A stretch of DNA of 64,000 bases from Pseudomonas monteilii NBRC 103158 = DSM 14164 (GCF_000730605.1 NZ_BBIS01000009.1:124001-188000); one strand, 5' to 3'; numbered from the stretch's first letter, positions 7,850 to 17,688 are shown. The notes: a model not told the origin generated them from the sequence alone. Numbers and translations are program-made.

Positions 7850-10048
7850 TCACATCACTTTGTCGAGCGTGATCGGGAATTCCCTCACCCGTTTGCCTGT
7901 GGCATGGTAGACCGCGTTGGCCACCGCAGCGGCCACCCCGACGACGCCGATTTCGCCCACGCCCTTGGACCCCAGTTCGTTGACAATGTCATCGTGCTCT
8001 TCAACGAAGATCACTTCGATATCCCCGCAGTCTGCATTGACCGGGATGTGGTACTCCGCCAGGTTGTGATTGACGATGCGGCCCAACCGGTGGTCGGTCA
8101 ACGCTGCTTCGTGCAGGGCCATGCCCACCCCCCAGACCACGCCCCCCAGGATCTGGCTGCGTGCGGTTTTGGGGTTTATCACACGGCCTGCCGCTACAGC
8201 GCTGACCACTCGGGCTACCTTGATCGTGCCAAGGTCCTCGTCGACGTGGACTTCCACGAATACCGCCGAATGGGTGGCGGTGGAGAACGGTTGGCGCCTG
8301 GCGCCGGGCTCTGCGTTGATCTGCACTTCGAACGCACCGTCGGGGGCGCTGGCGACGATGTCTGCCATGGCCAGGCGATGACTGCCCGCGTGCAAATAGC
8401 CATCGGCGAAAACGAACTGCTGCCGGGGTGTGCTGGCCACTTGGGGGTACATGTTGCGCGCATGTTCCAGCACCTTGGTGCGCAGAACATGGCAGGCCTG
8501 GCGCACGGCCGAGCCCACCGAAGACACCGTGAACGAGCCGCCCTGAAGCGGTGCGGTGGGCAGTGAGGAGTCACCCAGCATGAAGGTGACGTCCTGCACC
8601 CTCGCGCCGGCAGCGTCGGCGGCGATCTGAGTCATGACGGTATAGGTGCCGGTCCCGATATCGGTGGTGGCACTGCTGACGGTAAGGTGGCCCCGGGCAT
8701 CGATGCGCGCCTTGGCACTGGCCTTCATCTGCATGGCTTCCCAGACGCCGCCAGCCATCCCCCAGCCGACTAACTGGTTGCCACTGCGCATGCTGCGCGG
8801 TTGCGGATTGCGACCATGCCAGCCAAAGCGTTCGGCACCTTGCTGATAGCACGCCAGCAATTCCTTGCTGGAGTAGGGCTTGCCTTCGTTGGCATTGTTG
8901 TCGGTGAAATTGCGCCGGCGCAGGTCAAGCGGGTCAACCCGGGCTGCACAGGCGAGCTCATCCATGGCGCACTCCAGCGCAATCATCCCGGACGCGGCCC
9001 CAGGTGCCCGCATGTCCAGCGGGGTGTACACATCGAGCGAGGCCAGGCGGTAACTGAGCGCAACGTTATCGCACTGGTAAAGCATGCCGCTCCATTCGAC
9101 CAGGTGTTCGGTGAAGTCCTCGAAGCGGGAGGTCTGGCCAAGCGCATCATGAGCGATCGCCAGCAAGCGCCCGTTTGCGTCTGCACCCAGGCGCATGCGT
9201 TGCTCGGTGCGGGGCCGGTAGCCAAAGGTGAACATCTGCTGGCGGGTCAGGGTGACGCGCACCGAGCGCTTCAGGTGCAACGCCGCCATCACTGCCAGCG
9301 GCAACTGGTACTGCGGGCGCAAGCCCGAGCCGAAGGCGCCGCCGACGAACGCCGCGCGCACACGAATGTTTGCCATGGGCAGGCCGAACACCTTGTGCAG
9401 GTAGTCCTGGCAGTTCTGCGTACCTTGGGTCTTGTCGTGGATTTCCAGAGTGCCGTCGGCCTTGTAGTGCACGGTCGAGGCATGGGGCTCCATTGGGTTG
9501 TGGTGCTCGTTGGCCGTCAGGTAGGTGGCATCCACCTGCAGAGGCGCCCCGGCAAACTGCCCGGCGAAGTCGCCACGCGGCGCCGGTGTTTCGGCGGGTG
9601 CCGCATGCGATTGTTGGCATGCGCCCAGGTCTGTCTGGTGAGCCTCCTGGGCATAGTCGATTTTGATCAGCGAGCCTGCATAGCGGGCCAGTTCGAGGGT
9701 TTCGGCGATCACCAGCGCCAACGGTTGCCCGCTGTAGAGCACTCGATCATTGAACAAGGGCCGAAACGGCGAGCCCTCGGCAGGGTCGGCATCGCTGTAG
9801 TCGTCGTCATAACTGGAGATAGGCGGACGATGGCCATGGTCGAGCACGGCGATAACCCCGGGCACGCGCATGGCCTGCGAGCTGTCGATTTCGAGAACCC
9901 GACCGCGGGCGATGGTACTGGACACGACGCTGCCGTGCAGCAGGCCCGTCTCGGGGTATTCGCCCGCATAGCGGGCCTGCCCGGTGACCTTCGCCACACC
10001 GTCCACGCGGTCCAGGGGCGTGCCGACTACGGGTGTGCTTGTGATCAT
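7850..10048 (-). CDS. paoC: Aldehyde oxidoreductase molybdenum-binding subunit (PaoC/YagR-like)
   Basis: A 732-residue large subunit of the xanthine oxidase family, the same length as E. coli PaoC. It begins with [19 protein letters not shown], contains the molybdopterin-cytosine dinucleotide loop GGAFGSG and the PMEPHAST substrate-channel segment, and ends with [10 protein letters not shown] carrying the catalytic Glu. It should hydroxylate aldehydes to acids. It is the last gene of a three-gene operon, with ATGA overlaps between all three. No XdhC/PaoD-type maturation gene follows. Confidence 0.92.
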   Translation of the reverse strand: MITSTPVVGTPLDRVDGVAKVTGQARYAGEYPETGLLHGSVVSSTIARGRVLEIDSSQAMRVPGVIAVLDHGHRPPISSYDDDYSDADPAEGSPFRPLFNDRVLYSGQPLALVIAETLELARYAGSLIKIDYAQEAHQTDLGACQQSHAAPAETPAPRGDFAGQFAGAPLQVDATYLTANEHHNPMEPHASTVHYKADGTLEIHDKTQGTQNCQDYLHKVFGLPMANIRVRAAFVGGAFGSGLRPQYQLPLAVMAALHLKRSVRVTLTRQQMFTFGYRPRTEQRMRLGADANGRLLAIAHDALGQTSRFEDFTEHLVEWSGMLYQCDNVALSYRLASLDVYTPLDMRAPGAASGMIALECAMDELACAARVDPLDLRRRNFTDNNANEGKPYSSKELLACYQQGAERFGWHGRNPQPRSMRSGNQLVGWGMAGGVWEAMQMKASAKARIDARGHLTVSSATTDIGTGTYTVMTQIAADAAGARVQDVTFMLGDSSLPTAPLQGGSFTVSSVGSAVRQACHVLRTKVLEHARNMYPQVASTPRQQFVFADGYLHAGSHRLAMADIVASAPDGAFEVQINAEPGARRQPFSTATHSAVFVEVHVDEDLGTIKVARVVSAVAAGRVINPKTARSQILGGVVWGVGMALHEAALTDHRLGRIVNHNLAEYHIPVNADCGDIEVIFVEEHDDIVNELGSKGVGEIGVVGVAAAVANAVYHATGKRVREFPITLDKVM

Positions 10049-11046
10049 GGTCGTGCCCCCCCGTTAGCGGCGCCGCGCGCCGCGTCATCCAATGCCCGCA
10101 CGATTGCTCGCTGAGCGAGCTTCACCTTGAAACCGTTGTGGCTCAGGGGTTGTGCACCTTGCAGCAACGTTTGCGCGGCGCGGTTGAAGAGCGCTTTTGA
10201 AGGCACCTGGCCGGCCAGCAGGCGCTCCACAACCGGGTCCCGCCAGGGTTTGTGGGCAACGCCGCCCAGCGCCAGGCGCGCCTGCTGGATCACTTCGCCA
10301 TCGAAGGTCAAGGCTGCAGCGACTGACACCAGCGCGAACGCGTAGGAGGCGCGGTCGCGTATTTTCAGGTAACGGTAATGGTGTTCGAACACCGGGGGTG
10401 GCAGCTCGATGCCTGTCACGAGCTCATCGAATGCCAGGTTATTGTCGCGCTCGGGGGTGTTTGCGGGCAGGCGATGGAAATCCGCGAAGGGTATCTGCCG
10501 TTCACCGGACGGCCCCTGTACGTGCACCACGGCTTCGAGCGCAGCCAATGCCACGCACATGTCCGAGGGATGGGTCGCGACACAGGCATCGCTGGCACCG
10601 AGAATGGCATGGATGCGGTTCATGCCTGTACGCGCAGGGCATCCGCTGCCAGGTTCACGTTTGTTGCAGGGGGTGCCGGTGTCGTAGAAGTAGTAGCAGC
10701 GGGTACGTTGTAGCAAGTTGCCACCGGTGCTGGCCATGTTCCTCAACTGCGGCGATGCCCCCGCCAGGACCGCGTCTGACAACAGTGGATAATGCCGCTC
10801 GATCAGCGGGTGCCATGCCAGGTCGGCATTGCTCACCCTTGCACCGATCAGTACGCCGCCGCCAGGGGTAGCGTGAATACCGTTCAGCCCAAGGCCGGAG
10901 ATGTCGATCAGGCGCGCGGGGCGAACCACGTTTTCCTTCATCAGGTCGACCAGGTTAGTGCCCCCGGCGATGAAGTGCGAGCAGGCGTCAGCCAGGTTCA
11001 CCGCTTCGCTGACTGAGGCGGGCTTGTGGTAGCTGAAGGGCGTCAT
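10045..11046 (-). CDS. paoB: Aldehyde oxidoreductase FAD-binding subunit (PaoB/YagS-like)
   Basis: A 333-residue protein of the CO-dehydrogenase flavoprotein family. [14 protein letters not shown] is the first FAD motif and [14 protein letters not shown] the second. A PaoB-type insert carries the cysteines [11 protein letters not shown]...SGC and, further on, DAC, which in E. coli PaoB bind an extra [4Fe-4S] cluster. The start at 11046 (MTPFSYHKP) gives the normal N-terminus and overlaps the PaoA stop by 4 bp. It passes electrons between the iron-sulfur and molybdenum subunits and FAD. Confidence 0.92.
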   Translation of the reverse strand: MTPFSYHKPASVSEAVNLADACSHFIAGGTNLVDLMKENVVRPARLIDISGLGLNGIHATPGGGVLIGARVSNADLAWHPLIERHYPLLSDAVLAGASPQLRNMASTGGNLLQRTRCYYFYDTGTPCNKREPGSGCPARTGMNRIHAILGASDACVATHPSDMCVALAALEAVVHVQGPSGERQIPFADFHRLPANTPERDNNLAFDELVTGIELPPPVFEHHYRYLKIRDRASYAFALVSVAAALTFDGEVIQQARLALGGVAHKPWRDPVVERLLAGQVPSKALFNRAAQTLLQGAQPLSHNGFKVKLAQRAIVRALDDAARGAANGGARP

Positions 11047-11570
11047 GGGTGCTGCCCTCGTTGTGTCTTGGCCCCATTCGTCATCAACGGTAAGGCTTCT
11101 TCCACGGCTGCGACGATGTTGCCGTAGGCGCCGCATCGGCAAAGATTGCCGCTCATCTGCTCGCGAATGGCCTCGCGGGTGTCGGCACGTCCCTCGTGAA
11201 CCAGCCCGACCGCAGAGCAGATCTGCCCTGGGGTGCAGTAACCGCACTGGAACGCATCGTGGGTGATGAAGGCGCGCTGCATGGGGTGCAGGACGTCGCC
11301 ACTGGCCAGCCCTTCGATGGTTACCAGGTCGGCCCCGTCGCACATGATGGCCAAGGTCAGGCAGGCATTGACGCGCTTGCCATCGCGCAGCACCGTGCAG
11401 GCGCCGCATTGGCCATGGTCGCAGCCTTTCTTGGTGCCGACCAGATCCAATTGCTCACGCAGCAGGTCGAGCAAGGTGACCCAAGGATGCACCTGCAGTG
11501 TTCGGGGCTGACCATTGAGGGTCAGACAGATGGGGTGCTCCGCAGCCCCGTTTGAAGCGATCGCGGTCAT
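11043..11570 (-). CDS. paoA: Aldehyde oxidoreductase [2Fe-2S] subunit (PaoA/YagT-like)
   Basis: A 175-residue protein with the plant-type ferredoxin motif [13 protein letters not shown]...NAC (first [2Fe-2S]) and the second cluster motif CGYCTPG...[10 protein letters not shown]. coli PaoA carries a Tat signal for periplasmic export. No twin-arginine leader is visible here, so this complex may be cytoplasmic. It is the first gene of the paoABC operon. Confidence 0.92.
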   Translation of the reverse strand: MTAIASNGAAEHPICLTLNGQPRTLQVHPWVTLLDLLREQLDLVGTKKGCDHGQCGACTVLRDGKRVNACLTLAIMCDGADLVTIEGLASGDVLHPMQRAFITHDAFQCGYCTPGQICSAVGLVHEGRADTREAIREQMSGNLCRCGAYGNIVAAVEEALPLMTNGAKTQRGQHP

Positions 11571-11636
11571 GGTAGGTCCTCACGGTCAGGGTTCGCGCAC
11601 TTTGCTGCGTCTCTTTTGTGCGACCGGGCCGGCAGA

Positions 11637-12436
11637 TCAAACGTTCAGCCGGATCGCCGGGGTGCCGATCACTTCTTGCTTGACCAGCGCGCGCCAGGTT
11701 TCTACCTTGTCGCGCCAGCGCCGGTCGGTCTTGTGCTCAAGCAACGGCAACAGTGCGCGCAATGTTTCGCTGGCGTCGCCGACCAGGTTGACCTCCATCG
11801 GGCAGCGCAGGCTGAGCATGTCGGGTTGCAGGTCGATCTGCACGCCTCGCGCCTGGCCTTCCCTCGGCAAAAACTCGGAATAGGGAAAGCCGGAGCCGAT
11901 CATCAGCAAGGTGTCGCAGTCGCTCATCAGCTGATAACTGGGTTCGGTGCCGAGGAGGCCGATCGACCCGGTGACCCATGGGAGGTCGTCCGGCAGCACA
12001 GCCTTGCCCAGTAGCGCTTTGGCCACCCCGGCGCCGAGTTTTTCGGCAATTGCAATGACCTGCTCTGTCGCCTGCAGTGCGCCGGCACCCACCAGTATCG
12101 CCACCTTGTGCCCGGCATTGAGCACCTCGGCGGCGCGCTGCAGGTCTTCGTCGAACGGCAGCACCCTGGGCTTGCTGTAGCCGATGCCGGAATGCACCGT
12201 ACCGTGGGCCCTCGGAGGTTCGTTGTAGGGGAGGTCCTGCAGGTCGTTGGGCAGGATGACGGCGGTGACGCGGCGTTCGCCGACGGCCGTACGCACCGCA
12301 CGGTCGAGCAGGTGGCGCACCTGCTCGGGGGGCGATGCCTGCTGAACGAACGCACCGGCAACGTCTTTGAACATCGACAGCAGGTCCAGCTCCTGCTGGT
12401 AGTGCCCACCCAATGCCGCCCGGGCCTGACGGGGCC
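11637..12436 (-). pseudogene. Remnant of a thiamine-diphosphate enzyme (pyruvate oxidase/acetolactate synthase family), middle part
   Basis: The open stretch reads like the centre of a PoxB-type enzyme: RQARAALGGHYQQELDL, AVILPNDLQDLPY, KVAILVGAGAL, GSIGLLGTEPSYQLM and RDKVETWRA. A TGA lies in frame just before RQARAAL, so the N-terminal PYR-domain part is gone. The C-terminal ThDP-binding domain is also missing. At RDKVETWRA about ten codons are deleted compared with a second remnant of the same family near 31.9 kb, and the frame soon ends. It cannot make a working enzyme. A near-perfect Anr site lies upstream. Confidence 0.85.
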
Positions 12437-12752
12437 TTGCTCAAGCACGTATCTATACGCGTTTCATACAGAGCCCGGACGTTCACTACTCGGCTTTTTG
12501 ATCCTGATCAAGTGTGGCAAAGCTGCCAGTGCTAGTGTCCAGCTTAGTTTCGCCACGGGTTGTGCAGATGATCTGGCTCTAAAACCATCAAAGTAGGTTG
12601 CTACACATTACCCTGGTGCTATTGGTGCTGGTCTTCGGGGTTGCGGCAGGTCATGGCTGTTCTACCCAGTGCATGACTCCGCAGTAGTCCTTAAGGATGT
12701 CGCTATGAGTCTGGAGGAGCATGCACACCCGTTTAAACATCTGGAGATCGCC
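12437..12752. other. Divergent intergenic region with one Anr/FNR site
   Basis: It separates the broken ThDP-enzyme gene from the Met-rich periplasmic protein. Apart from the palindrome at 12498-12511, no gene or terminator was recognised. In-frame upstream starts for the Met-rich protein exist but would bury its signal peptide. Confidence 0.5.
12498..12511. promoter_or_regulatory. Predicted Anr/FNR box (perfect)
   Basis: TTGATCCTGATCAA matches TTGAT-N4-ATCAA exactly. It could serve the Met-rich protein gene (rightward, about 240 bases away) or the decayed ThDP-enzyme gene (leftward, about 60 bases), whose position is closer to the usual arrangement. Confidence 0.75.
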
Positions 12753-13202
12753 ATGTACATCACTACCAGAACGCTTGTCGCCGCACTGCTGATCGGCAGC
12801 CCGCTTCTTGCCGTGGCTGTCGATGAACACCACCCCGATCAGGCTCCGGCGGGCGCCCAAAGCCAGTCGGCGTCAGCCCAGGGCCAGGAAAAGGTCATGG
12901 CCGAACAGGTACAAAGGATGCAGGCCATTCACGACAGGATCGCTGCCGCCAAGACCCCGGAGGAGCGCCAGGCGGCCATGCATGACGGCATGCAGGCGAT
13001 GAAGGATGGACTGGGCATGATGCAAAACGGTTGTGCCGGAAAGGGCATGGGTATGCACATGAAGATGATGGACCCAAAGATGATGGAAATGATGATGAAA
13101 ATGCTGGATCAGCAGGCCGGCATGATGAGTTCGCCATCCAACATGAAAGACATGCCCATGCAGCGCTCCATGGAGCCGCCAGCCCCGAAGCCAGCCCAAT
13201 AA
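12753..13202 (+). CDS. Methionine/histidine-rich exported protein, probable metal binding
   Basis: A 149-residue protein with a classical signal peptide (basic start, LVAALLIGSPLLAVAV core) and a helical middle (VQRMQAIHDRIAAAKTPEERQAAM). A striking Met-rich segment, MGMHMKMMDPKMMEMMMKML, lies around residues 100-120. The start at 12753 is preceded by GGAGATCGCC, the best ribosome site. Met/His clusters of this kind bind Cu(I) in periplasmic copper proteins; that role is inferred. It is unrelated in sequence to its neighbours. Confidence 0.8.
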   Translation: MYITTRTLVAALLIGSPLLAVAVDEHHPDQAPAGAQSQSASAQGQEKVMAEQVQRMQAIHDRIAAAKTPEERQAAMHDGMQAMKDGLGMMQNGCAGKGMGMHMKMMDPKMMEMMMKMLDQQAGMMSSPSNMKDMPMQRSMEPPAPKPAQ

Positions 13203-13328
13203 TCATCCGCCGCGGTTCCGGTTCCGGCCTTGCCCTGCGGAGCGCAAGCGTTCCTGGCAAGGCCTCTCAATATGATGATTATGTTGTTAGGCAATAATGT
13301 CATTGGTAGAGGGCCTGCTGATACAACC

Positions 13329-14567
13329 TCAAATCACAAGCCCCAGCCACATTGCTCCGAGGATGATCAGTTGGCCGGGAACAAGGTATCGCGCAAAACT
13401 GAAGCCGCCGTTGGTCAGGGCCAATATACATTTGGTCAACGTGTTGCCGGACAACGCCAGCAAGCCTGGTATTACCAGACTCTCCACACTTAGCCTGCCT
13501 ACAATGACCAGTGAGGCCACCGAGGCAATTGCTGCATGAGCATCGCCCATACCGCTGACGAAGGCCGCGATATTCACGCCATTGTGGCCAAGATGCTGAA
13601 GAAGAAATGCCGAGAACAAGGCGATGCAGGTCAGGGCGACGGTAATGATTAGAGCTGTCCAGAGGCTGAAGGCCCCGTCACCCCGATGTGCTGGCGAGCC
13701 TCCGGAGGTGGCACGCCAGGGGGCCAGCAGCAATACACCATAAACCACGGTGATCAAGGCGCCGAGCCCGATCGATGGTGCGAATGGTTTCAGCAGGCGT
13801 CGGTCGACGATAGCCAGCACCAGGGCGAATTGCGTGATGCTGGCGAGGTTGGACAGCACCGCTGCCGAGGCGAAGGATCTGGCAGCCGCCTGCTGCCGTC
13901 GAGCCTCGTGTGCCAACAGAGCGATAGTGGCAGAGCTTGAGGCAAAGCCTGACGCGATTGCGCTCATCGGCAAGCCATAACGCGGGCCCATCAGGCGCAT
14001 GGCAATATGGCCTAATGCCCCAACGGTCATCAGCAAGACCACCAGGGTACAGATCGTGCGAGGGTTTAGCACACCGTAAGGTCCCAGGAAACGGTTCGGT
14101 GTCAATGGCAGTACCACCAGTGCTATCGTCAACAGCATCAAACCATCGCGCACTTCTTCTTCGCTTAGTTGTTGCAGCACGAAATGATGTAATTCACGCT
14201 GCAGTGCCAGCAGCACGGTCAGCACCACGCCTACCGCCGTAGCAAGTTCGGGGTCGCTCAAGCTCAGCGCGCCCAGTGTCAGCACCAGTAGCAGGGCGAT
14301 TTCGCTGGTGACTTCGGGGTCTTTGTCGGCATGTTTGCGGTAATGCATGCACAGCATCAGCACTAGGCCAATGCTGGCGACCCCGACCAGCACCGGCCCG
14401 GCCAGCAACATGCTGACGTAGCCCAGCAGGGCGGTGATGGCGAACGTCCTCAGGCCGGCGGCGGCATGGTCTTCATTGCGGCCTTTCTTGCGCTCGCGCT
14501 CAAGCCCCACCAGCATGCCGACGCCTAGCGCCACAGCGCCGTGGCTGACATTCATCGTGTCGAGCAT
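13329..14567 (-). CDS. MgtC/SapB-family membrane protein with DUF4010
   Basis: A 412-residue polytopic membrane protein. The N-terminal half carries the MgtC/SapB signature (GVGMLVGLERERKKGRN...AGLRTFAITALLG). The C-terminal half is the DUF4010 region (SGFASSSATIALLAHEAR...GDAHAAIASVASL). About 11-12 hydrophobic segments are visible. The start at 14567 has GAAGG 5 bases upstream and overlaps the end of the FNR-type regulator by 16 bp, so both belong to one operon. Function is unknown; MgtC relatives affect magnesium or ATP homeostasis. Confidence 0.85.
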   Translation of the reverse strand: MLDTMNVSHGAVALGVGMLVGLERERKKGRNEDHAAAGLRTFAITALLGYVSMLLAGPVLVGVASIGLVLMLCMHYRKHADKDPEVTSEIALLLVLTLGALSLSDPELATAVGVVLTVLLALQRELHHFVLQQLSEEEVRDGLMLLTIALVVLPLTPNRFLGPYGVLNPRTICTLVVLLMTVGALGHIAMRLMGPRYGLPMSAIASGFASSSATIALLAHEARRQQAAARSFASAAVLSNLASITQFALVLAIVDRRLLKPFAPSIGLGALITVVYGVLLLAPWRATSGGSPAHRGDGAFSLWTALIITVALTCIALFSAFLLQHLGHNGVNIAAFVSGMGDAHAAIASVASLVIVGRLSVESLVIPGLLALSGNTLTKCILALTNGGFSFARYLVPGQLIILGAMWLGLVI

Positions 14568-15373
14568 GGCGCCTTCGGAGTGTCCTTGGGCGCGACTTCC
14601 GCGCCGCCTTGCTCTAGGGCTATCAAGGCTGGCAGATCGAGTATCTCGACAAGCCTGCCACGCATACTGATGATGCTTAGCGCACGCAAGCGGGCGACCG
14701 AACGACACACGGTCTCAAGACGAAGTCCCAGGTACGAAGCCATGTCCTCCCGGGACATGCGCAGCATGAAGCCGTGGGCAGAATAGCCCCGGCTGACGAA
14801 GCGCCGTGACAACCCCACCAGGAAGCTGGCCAGGCGCTGTTCGGCGGTAAGGTTGCACAGCATCAGCACCCGCTCATGCTCGCGTACGATTTCTCGGCTC
14901 ATCAAACGGTTCAGGCTTTGCTGCAGGACGGGAAAGTCGCGTGCCAGTGCCTGCAACCGGCGATAGGGGACAGGGCAAACTTCGCTGTCTTCCAGAGCAA
15001 TGGCGTCGCATACGTGATGCTCGGTTGCGATGGCGTCGAGCCCAAGCACATCGCCCGCCATCCAGAAGTTGATCACCACGCCCTGGCCTTCGGCGCTGTT
15101 CAGGCTGGTCTTGAAGCTGCCACAGCGCACGGCATAAAGCGTCGTCAGCGGATCGTTGGCGTTGAACAGCGCGGCGCCTTTGCGAATGCGCATGCGTGGT
15201 CCGATCAGTGCCCCCAGGCAACTGTTGTCATACACGGGCAGACCGGTGGGCAAGCACAGCCCGCTGACACGGCACTCTGTGCACAGGGTTGCTAGCGGCT
15301 TGAGATGAATCGGGGTTGCCGGGCTCGACGCTGCAGGTTGGTCGAGCAAGGTCACTTTCAGTAGACCAGTCAT
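14552..15373 (-). CDS. Crp/Fnr-family regulator with FNR-type cysteines (Anr paralog)
   Basis: A 273-residue regulator. The N-terminal CTECRVSGLC motif plus a later Cys in the ALEDSEVCPVP segment match the four ligands of an oxygen-sensing [4Fe-4S] cluster. A cyclic-nucleotide-like beta-roll follows, then a helix-turn-helix (MSREDMASYLGLRLETVCRSVARL) with the ExxSR-like recognition pattern of FNR (here ETVCR). GAGGCCTGAAA precedes the ATG. It lies in an operon with small ORFs upstream and the MgtC-like gene downstream, beneath two Anr boxes. Pseudomonas putida has several such paralogs with different oxygen sensitivity. Confidence 0.9.
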   Translation of the reverse strand: MTGLLKVTLLDQPAASSPATPIHLKPLATLCTECRVSGLCLPTGLPVYDNSCLGALIGPRMRIRKGAALFNANDPLTTLYAVRCGSFKTSLNSAEGQGVVINFWMAGDVLGLDAIATEHHVCDAIALEDSEVCPVPYRRLQALARDFPVLQQSLNRLMSREIVREHERVLMLCNLTAEQRLASFLVGLSRRFVSRGYSAHGFMLRMSREDMASYLGLRLETVCRSVARLRALSIISMRGRLVEILDLPALIALEQGGAEVAPKDTPKAPCSTR

Positions 15374-15375
15374 TT

Positions 15376-15624
15376 TCAGGCCTCCTTCGCGCATCGTAGA
15401 CGTGCCTGGGCAGCCATCCGTGCATTGGCTTTGCCAACGTTGCCCATATCTGGGCGTGGTGACCAGTCGGCGAGCATGTCCCGTGAATGGGGCGCGTTGA
15501 GGCGCGCATTCAACCGATCGACGAAAGCTTGCGCTTCGTTGTGCGTATTGAAGCTCACCCGGCAGTCGTCCATGCGGACCCACCAGCGATCCTGTTCAGG
15601 ATTATTTTCGACGTAGATGTTCAT
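15376..15624 (-). CDS. Small hypothetical protein upstream of the FNR paralog
   Basis: An 82-residue protein. A compact N-terminal part (MNIYVENNPEQDRWWVRMDDCRVSFNTHNEAQAFVDRLN) resembles small DUF2188-like folds that bear a residue-pair-rich beta sheet and a helix, but the match is tentative. The start at 15624 has GGAGG 6 bases upstream. It ends 2 bases before the start of the FNR-type regulator, so it is almost certainly cotranscribed. Confidence 0.7.
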   Translation of the reverse strand: MNIYVENNPEQDRWWVRMDDCRVSFNTHNEAQAFVDRLNARLNAPHSRDMLADWSPRPDMGNVGKANARMAAQARLRCAKEA

Positions 15625-15796
15625 GAAAGCCTCCAAAGAGCATGCATGCGCAAACCAACTGCAAATCCATGCGTAACGAAGGCATCCCTGCCGGCAACAG
15701 GGGGTGGGGTAGGGGCGTGATGGCCATTTTCATCACGCCATCGCGCTGGTTGGCGAATGTCTTATGGGCGACTTCGATGGTTTTCATGTGCGCCAT
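15602..15796 (-). CDS. Possible small protein at the head of the fnr operon
   Basis: A 64-residue frame starting MAHMKTIEVAHKTF, preceded by CGGAGG with good spacing. It overlaps the next small gene by 23 bp. The N-terminus looks coding but the second half has no recognisable fold. It could be a leader ORF that couples translation. Low certainty. Confidence 0.4.
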   Translation of the reverse strand: MAHMKTIEVAHKTFANQRDGVMKMAITPLPHPLLPAGMPSLRMDLQLVCACMLFGGFHEHLRRK

Positions 15797-15867
15797 GACA
15801 CGCCTCCGGGGCATTCGATGATTGTTGTTGGTGTGGGGTCAGATTGCGCCGTTAACGGCCAGAAGCT

Positions 15868-15881
15868 TTGACCAGCATCAA
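15868..15881. promoter_or_regulatory. Predicted Anr/FNR box (one mismatch)
   Basis: TTGACCAGCATCAA, one base from TTGAT-N4-ATCAA. It lies nearer the leftward fnr-mgtC operon in the shared divergent region. Confidence 0.6.
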
Positions 15882-15926
15882 ATTTCCGCGCAGTCGGCGT
15901 TGCCGTCTGTCCGCCCAGTAATTCAG

Positions 15927-15940
15927 TTGATAAACATCAA
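15927..15940. promoter_or_regulatory. Predicted Anr/FNR box (perfect)
   Basis: TTGATAAACATCAA, a perfect match, about 60 bases upstream of the universal stress protein start. This leaves room for a class II position near -41. Confidence 0.8.
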
Positions 15941-15999
15941 ATCCGCCAGGTGCGGGTGATGGATGATCCAGCAACACTCACCAACCGCTGAGGTGTGCC

Positions 16000-16926
16000 A
16001 TGGACAACCCGCAAAGACTCCTGCTGATCGCCTCGCCCCTGATGCGGCGCACCCCGGTCTACGACCGTGCGGCTGCGCTGGCCAAGGCCAAGGGCATGGC
16101 CCTGCATATCGTTGCTTTTGACTATCTCGAAGGCCTTGCCACAGCGGGCTTGGTCAATGACCAGGCACTGGCTGTGATGCGTGAAGGTTATGTTCAGCAA
16201 CACCGTGCATGGCTGGAAACCCAAGCGCTTTCGATGCGCCGTAACGGGGTCACGGTCACCACCGAAGTGGTATGGGTGCAGCATCCGCTGGACGAGATCC
16301 TCGTCCATCTGCGCGAGCAGCCATTCGCCCTGCTGATCAAGGCCTTCGAGCATGAACCCTGGTGGGTGCGGGCGATGTTCACCTCGCTCGACATTCAGTT
16401 GCTGCGCGAAACCCGCATTCCCCTGCATCTGGTGCATCAGGCCAGCCACGCGCTGCCGCGCAAGATTCTGGCTGCCGTGGACCTGTCCCGCCCCGAGGAC
16501 CAGTTCGAGGGGTTCAACGACCAGATCATCAGCGAAGCGCTGAAACTGGCATTACAGTGCAACGCCCAGATCGAACTGCTATATGCCTACGATCTAGGGT
16601 CCATGTACCTGGACTCAAGCGGCAGCCGCGAGCATTCGTTTCTGTTCGATTCCAACCTCGCCCAAACACTGCACGAGGCGCAAAGCGAGGCCTTCCAGGC
16701 ACTTGCCGAACGCAACGGTATCGCCCCCGAACACCGCCACCTGCGCCTGGGAGACCCGGCCAAGGTGCTGGCGCTGTTCATGGAGAACAATGATATCGAT
16801 GTACTGGTCATGGGCAGCTACCACCATCACGGCATTGGCTGGTTCATCGGTACCACTACAGAACGGGTGTTGCATCGGTTGTCCAGCAGCATGCTGGTGA
16901 TTTCACCAGAGCATTCCCAAGGCTGA
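16000..16926 (+). CDS. Tandem universal stress protein (UspE-like)
   Basis: A 308-residue protein made of two Usp domains (about 5-140 and 150-305). The first domain is degenerate. The second keeps the strand DVLVMGSYHHHGIGWFIGTTTERVL, a version of the G-2X-G-9X-G-(S/T) nucleotide-binding loop. GAGGTGTGCC precedes the ATG, and two Anr boxes lie upstream. In Pseudomonas aeruginosa, Anr-controlled Usp proteins support anaerobic survival; the same role is inferred. A hairpin terminator follows immediately. Confidence 0.92.
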   Translation: MDNPQRLLLIASPLMRRTPVYDRAAALAKAKGMALHIVAFDYLEGLATAGLVNDQALAVMREGYVQQHRAWLETQALSMRRNGVTVTTEVVWVQHPLDEILVHLREQPFALLIKAFEHEPWWVRAMFTSLDIQLLRETRIPLHLVHQASHALPRKILAAVDLSRPEDQFEGFNDQIISEALKLALQCNAQIELLYAYDLGSMYLDSSGSREHSFLFDSNLAQTLHEAQSEAFQALAERNGIAPEHRHLRLGDPAKVLALFMENNDIDVLVMGSYHHHGIGWFIGTTTERVLHRLSSSMLVISPEHSQG

Positions 16927-16930
16927 GAGA

Positions 16931-16954
16931 CAAGGCCCGAGAGGGCCTTGTTTT
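16931..16954 (+). terminator. Rho-independent terminator after the Usp gene
   Basis: CAAGGCCC, GAGA loop, GGGCCTTG, then TTTT. It starts four bases after the Usp stop codon and abuts the convergent acetyltransferase gene. Confidence 0.85.
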
Positions 16955-17502
16955 CAGGTGCGAAGATCGAGTTCGTGGATGATTTCGCTGACATCGCCAC
17001 CCAGGTAGCGTGAGGCCCACCCCAGGGCCTTGGTCAGCCGGTGCATGGCGTAGTTGTTCGCCAGGTCCCTGGAGATCATGAAGTGAAAGCCATTGCGCTT
17101 TGCGGCTGCGATCAGGTGCTGCATCAGCAGCCGGCCCAGCCCCTTGCGTTGCCACTCTTCATTTACGGCTACGGCGCATTCGCACAGGAGGCTGCCGGGA
17201 ACGCTGGCATACCGACTGACCCCGATCTGGCGCAACTGCCCATCTGCATGGACCAGGGCAACGTAGGCCTCACGCTGGTGATGATCCACTGGCATATGCT
17301 GCGCATCCAGGCTCGGGGCACCGCCGCTGAGCCCGGCGATGAAGCGCAAACGCCGGGTCTCGAAGGCGATCGTGCTGAGAAAACGGCGGTCCCTTTCCCG
17401 GTCTTCCTCGCGCAGGGGGCGGATCAGCACAGCAGTGCCGTCAGAAAGCTTTTCGATCCAATGCTCGCATGCGTCTGGCTTTTCAGTCTGCTGCCTGTTC
17501 AT
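16954..17502 (-). CDS. GNAT-family acetyltransferase
   Basis: A 182-residue protein starting with a short extension, then GTAVLIRPLREEDRERDRRFL, the typical opening of GNATs linked to ATP-citrate-lyase-like acetyltransferases. The acetyl-CoA loop is EEWQRKGLGRLLMQHLI (Q/RxxGxG/A). It is divergent from the next Usp gene, with one Anr-like box between them, and is similar to the second GNAT at 20.8-21.4 kb. The substrate is unknown; protein acetylation is one possibility. Confidence 0.87.
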   Translation of the reverse strand: MNRQQTEKPDACEHWIEKLSDGTAVLIRPLREEDRERDRRFLSTIAFETRRLRFIAGLSGGAPSLDAQHMPVDHHQREAYVALVHADGQLRQIGVSRYASVPGSLLCECAVAVNEEWQRKGLGRLLMQHLIAAAKRNGFHFMISRDLANNYAMHRLTKALGWASRYLGGDVSEIIHELDLRT

Positions 17503-17604
17503 GTCGCCTCCCGCTTATCTGGTCGATGCTTGCCAGAGCTTTTGTACCGTGCTGGGCGGCGCCGGTTCTGACAATCGTCAAGTTCAGGCTCGGCTGGTGG
17601 TTTT

Positions 17605-17618
17605 CTGATCTGCATCAA
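17605..17618. promoter_or_regulatory. Predicted Anr/FNR box (one mismatch)
   Basis: CTGATCTGCATCAA in the divergent region between the acetyltransferase and a Usp gene, about 70 bases from the Usp start and about 100 from the acetyltransferase start. Confidence 0.6.
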
Positions 17619-17688
17619 GCGCGAACAGGCCTGCTTTCGGACAATCGCCTACATCATCACGCCAGACGCGCAAGCCCGGAGGTTCGCC

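Noticed and set aside
8801..10114. 437-codon rightward frame over the molybdenum subunit gene
   Set aside because: Shadow of paoC; the minus-strand protein has all family motifs.
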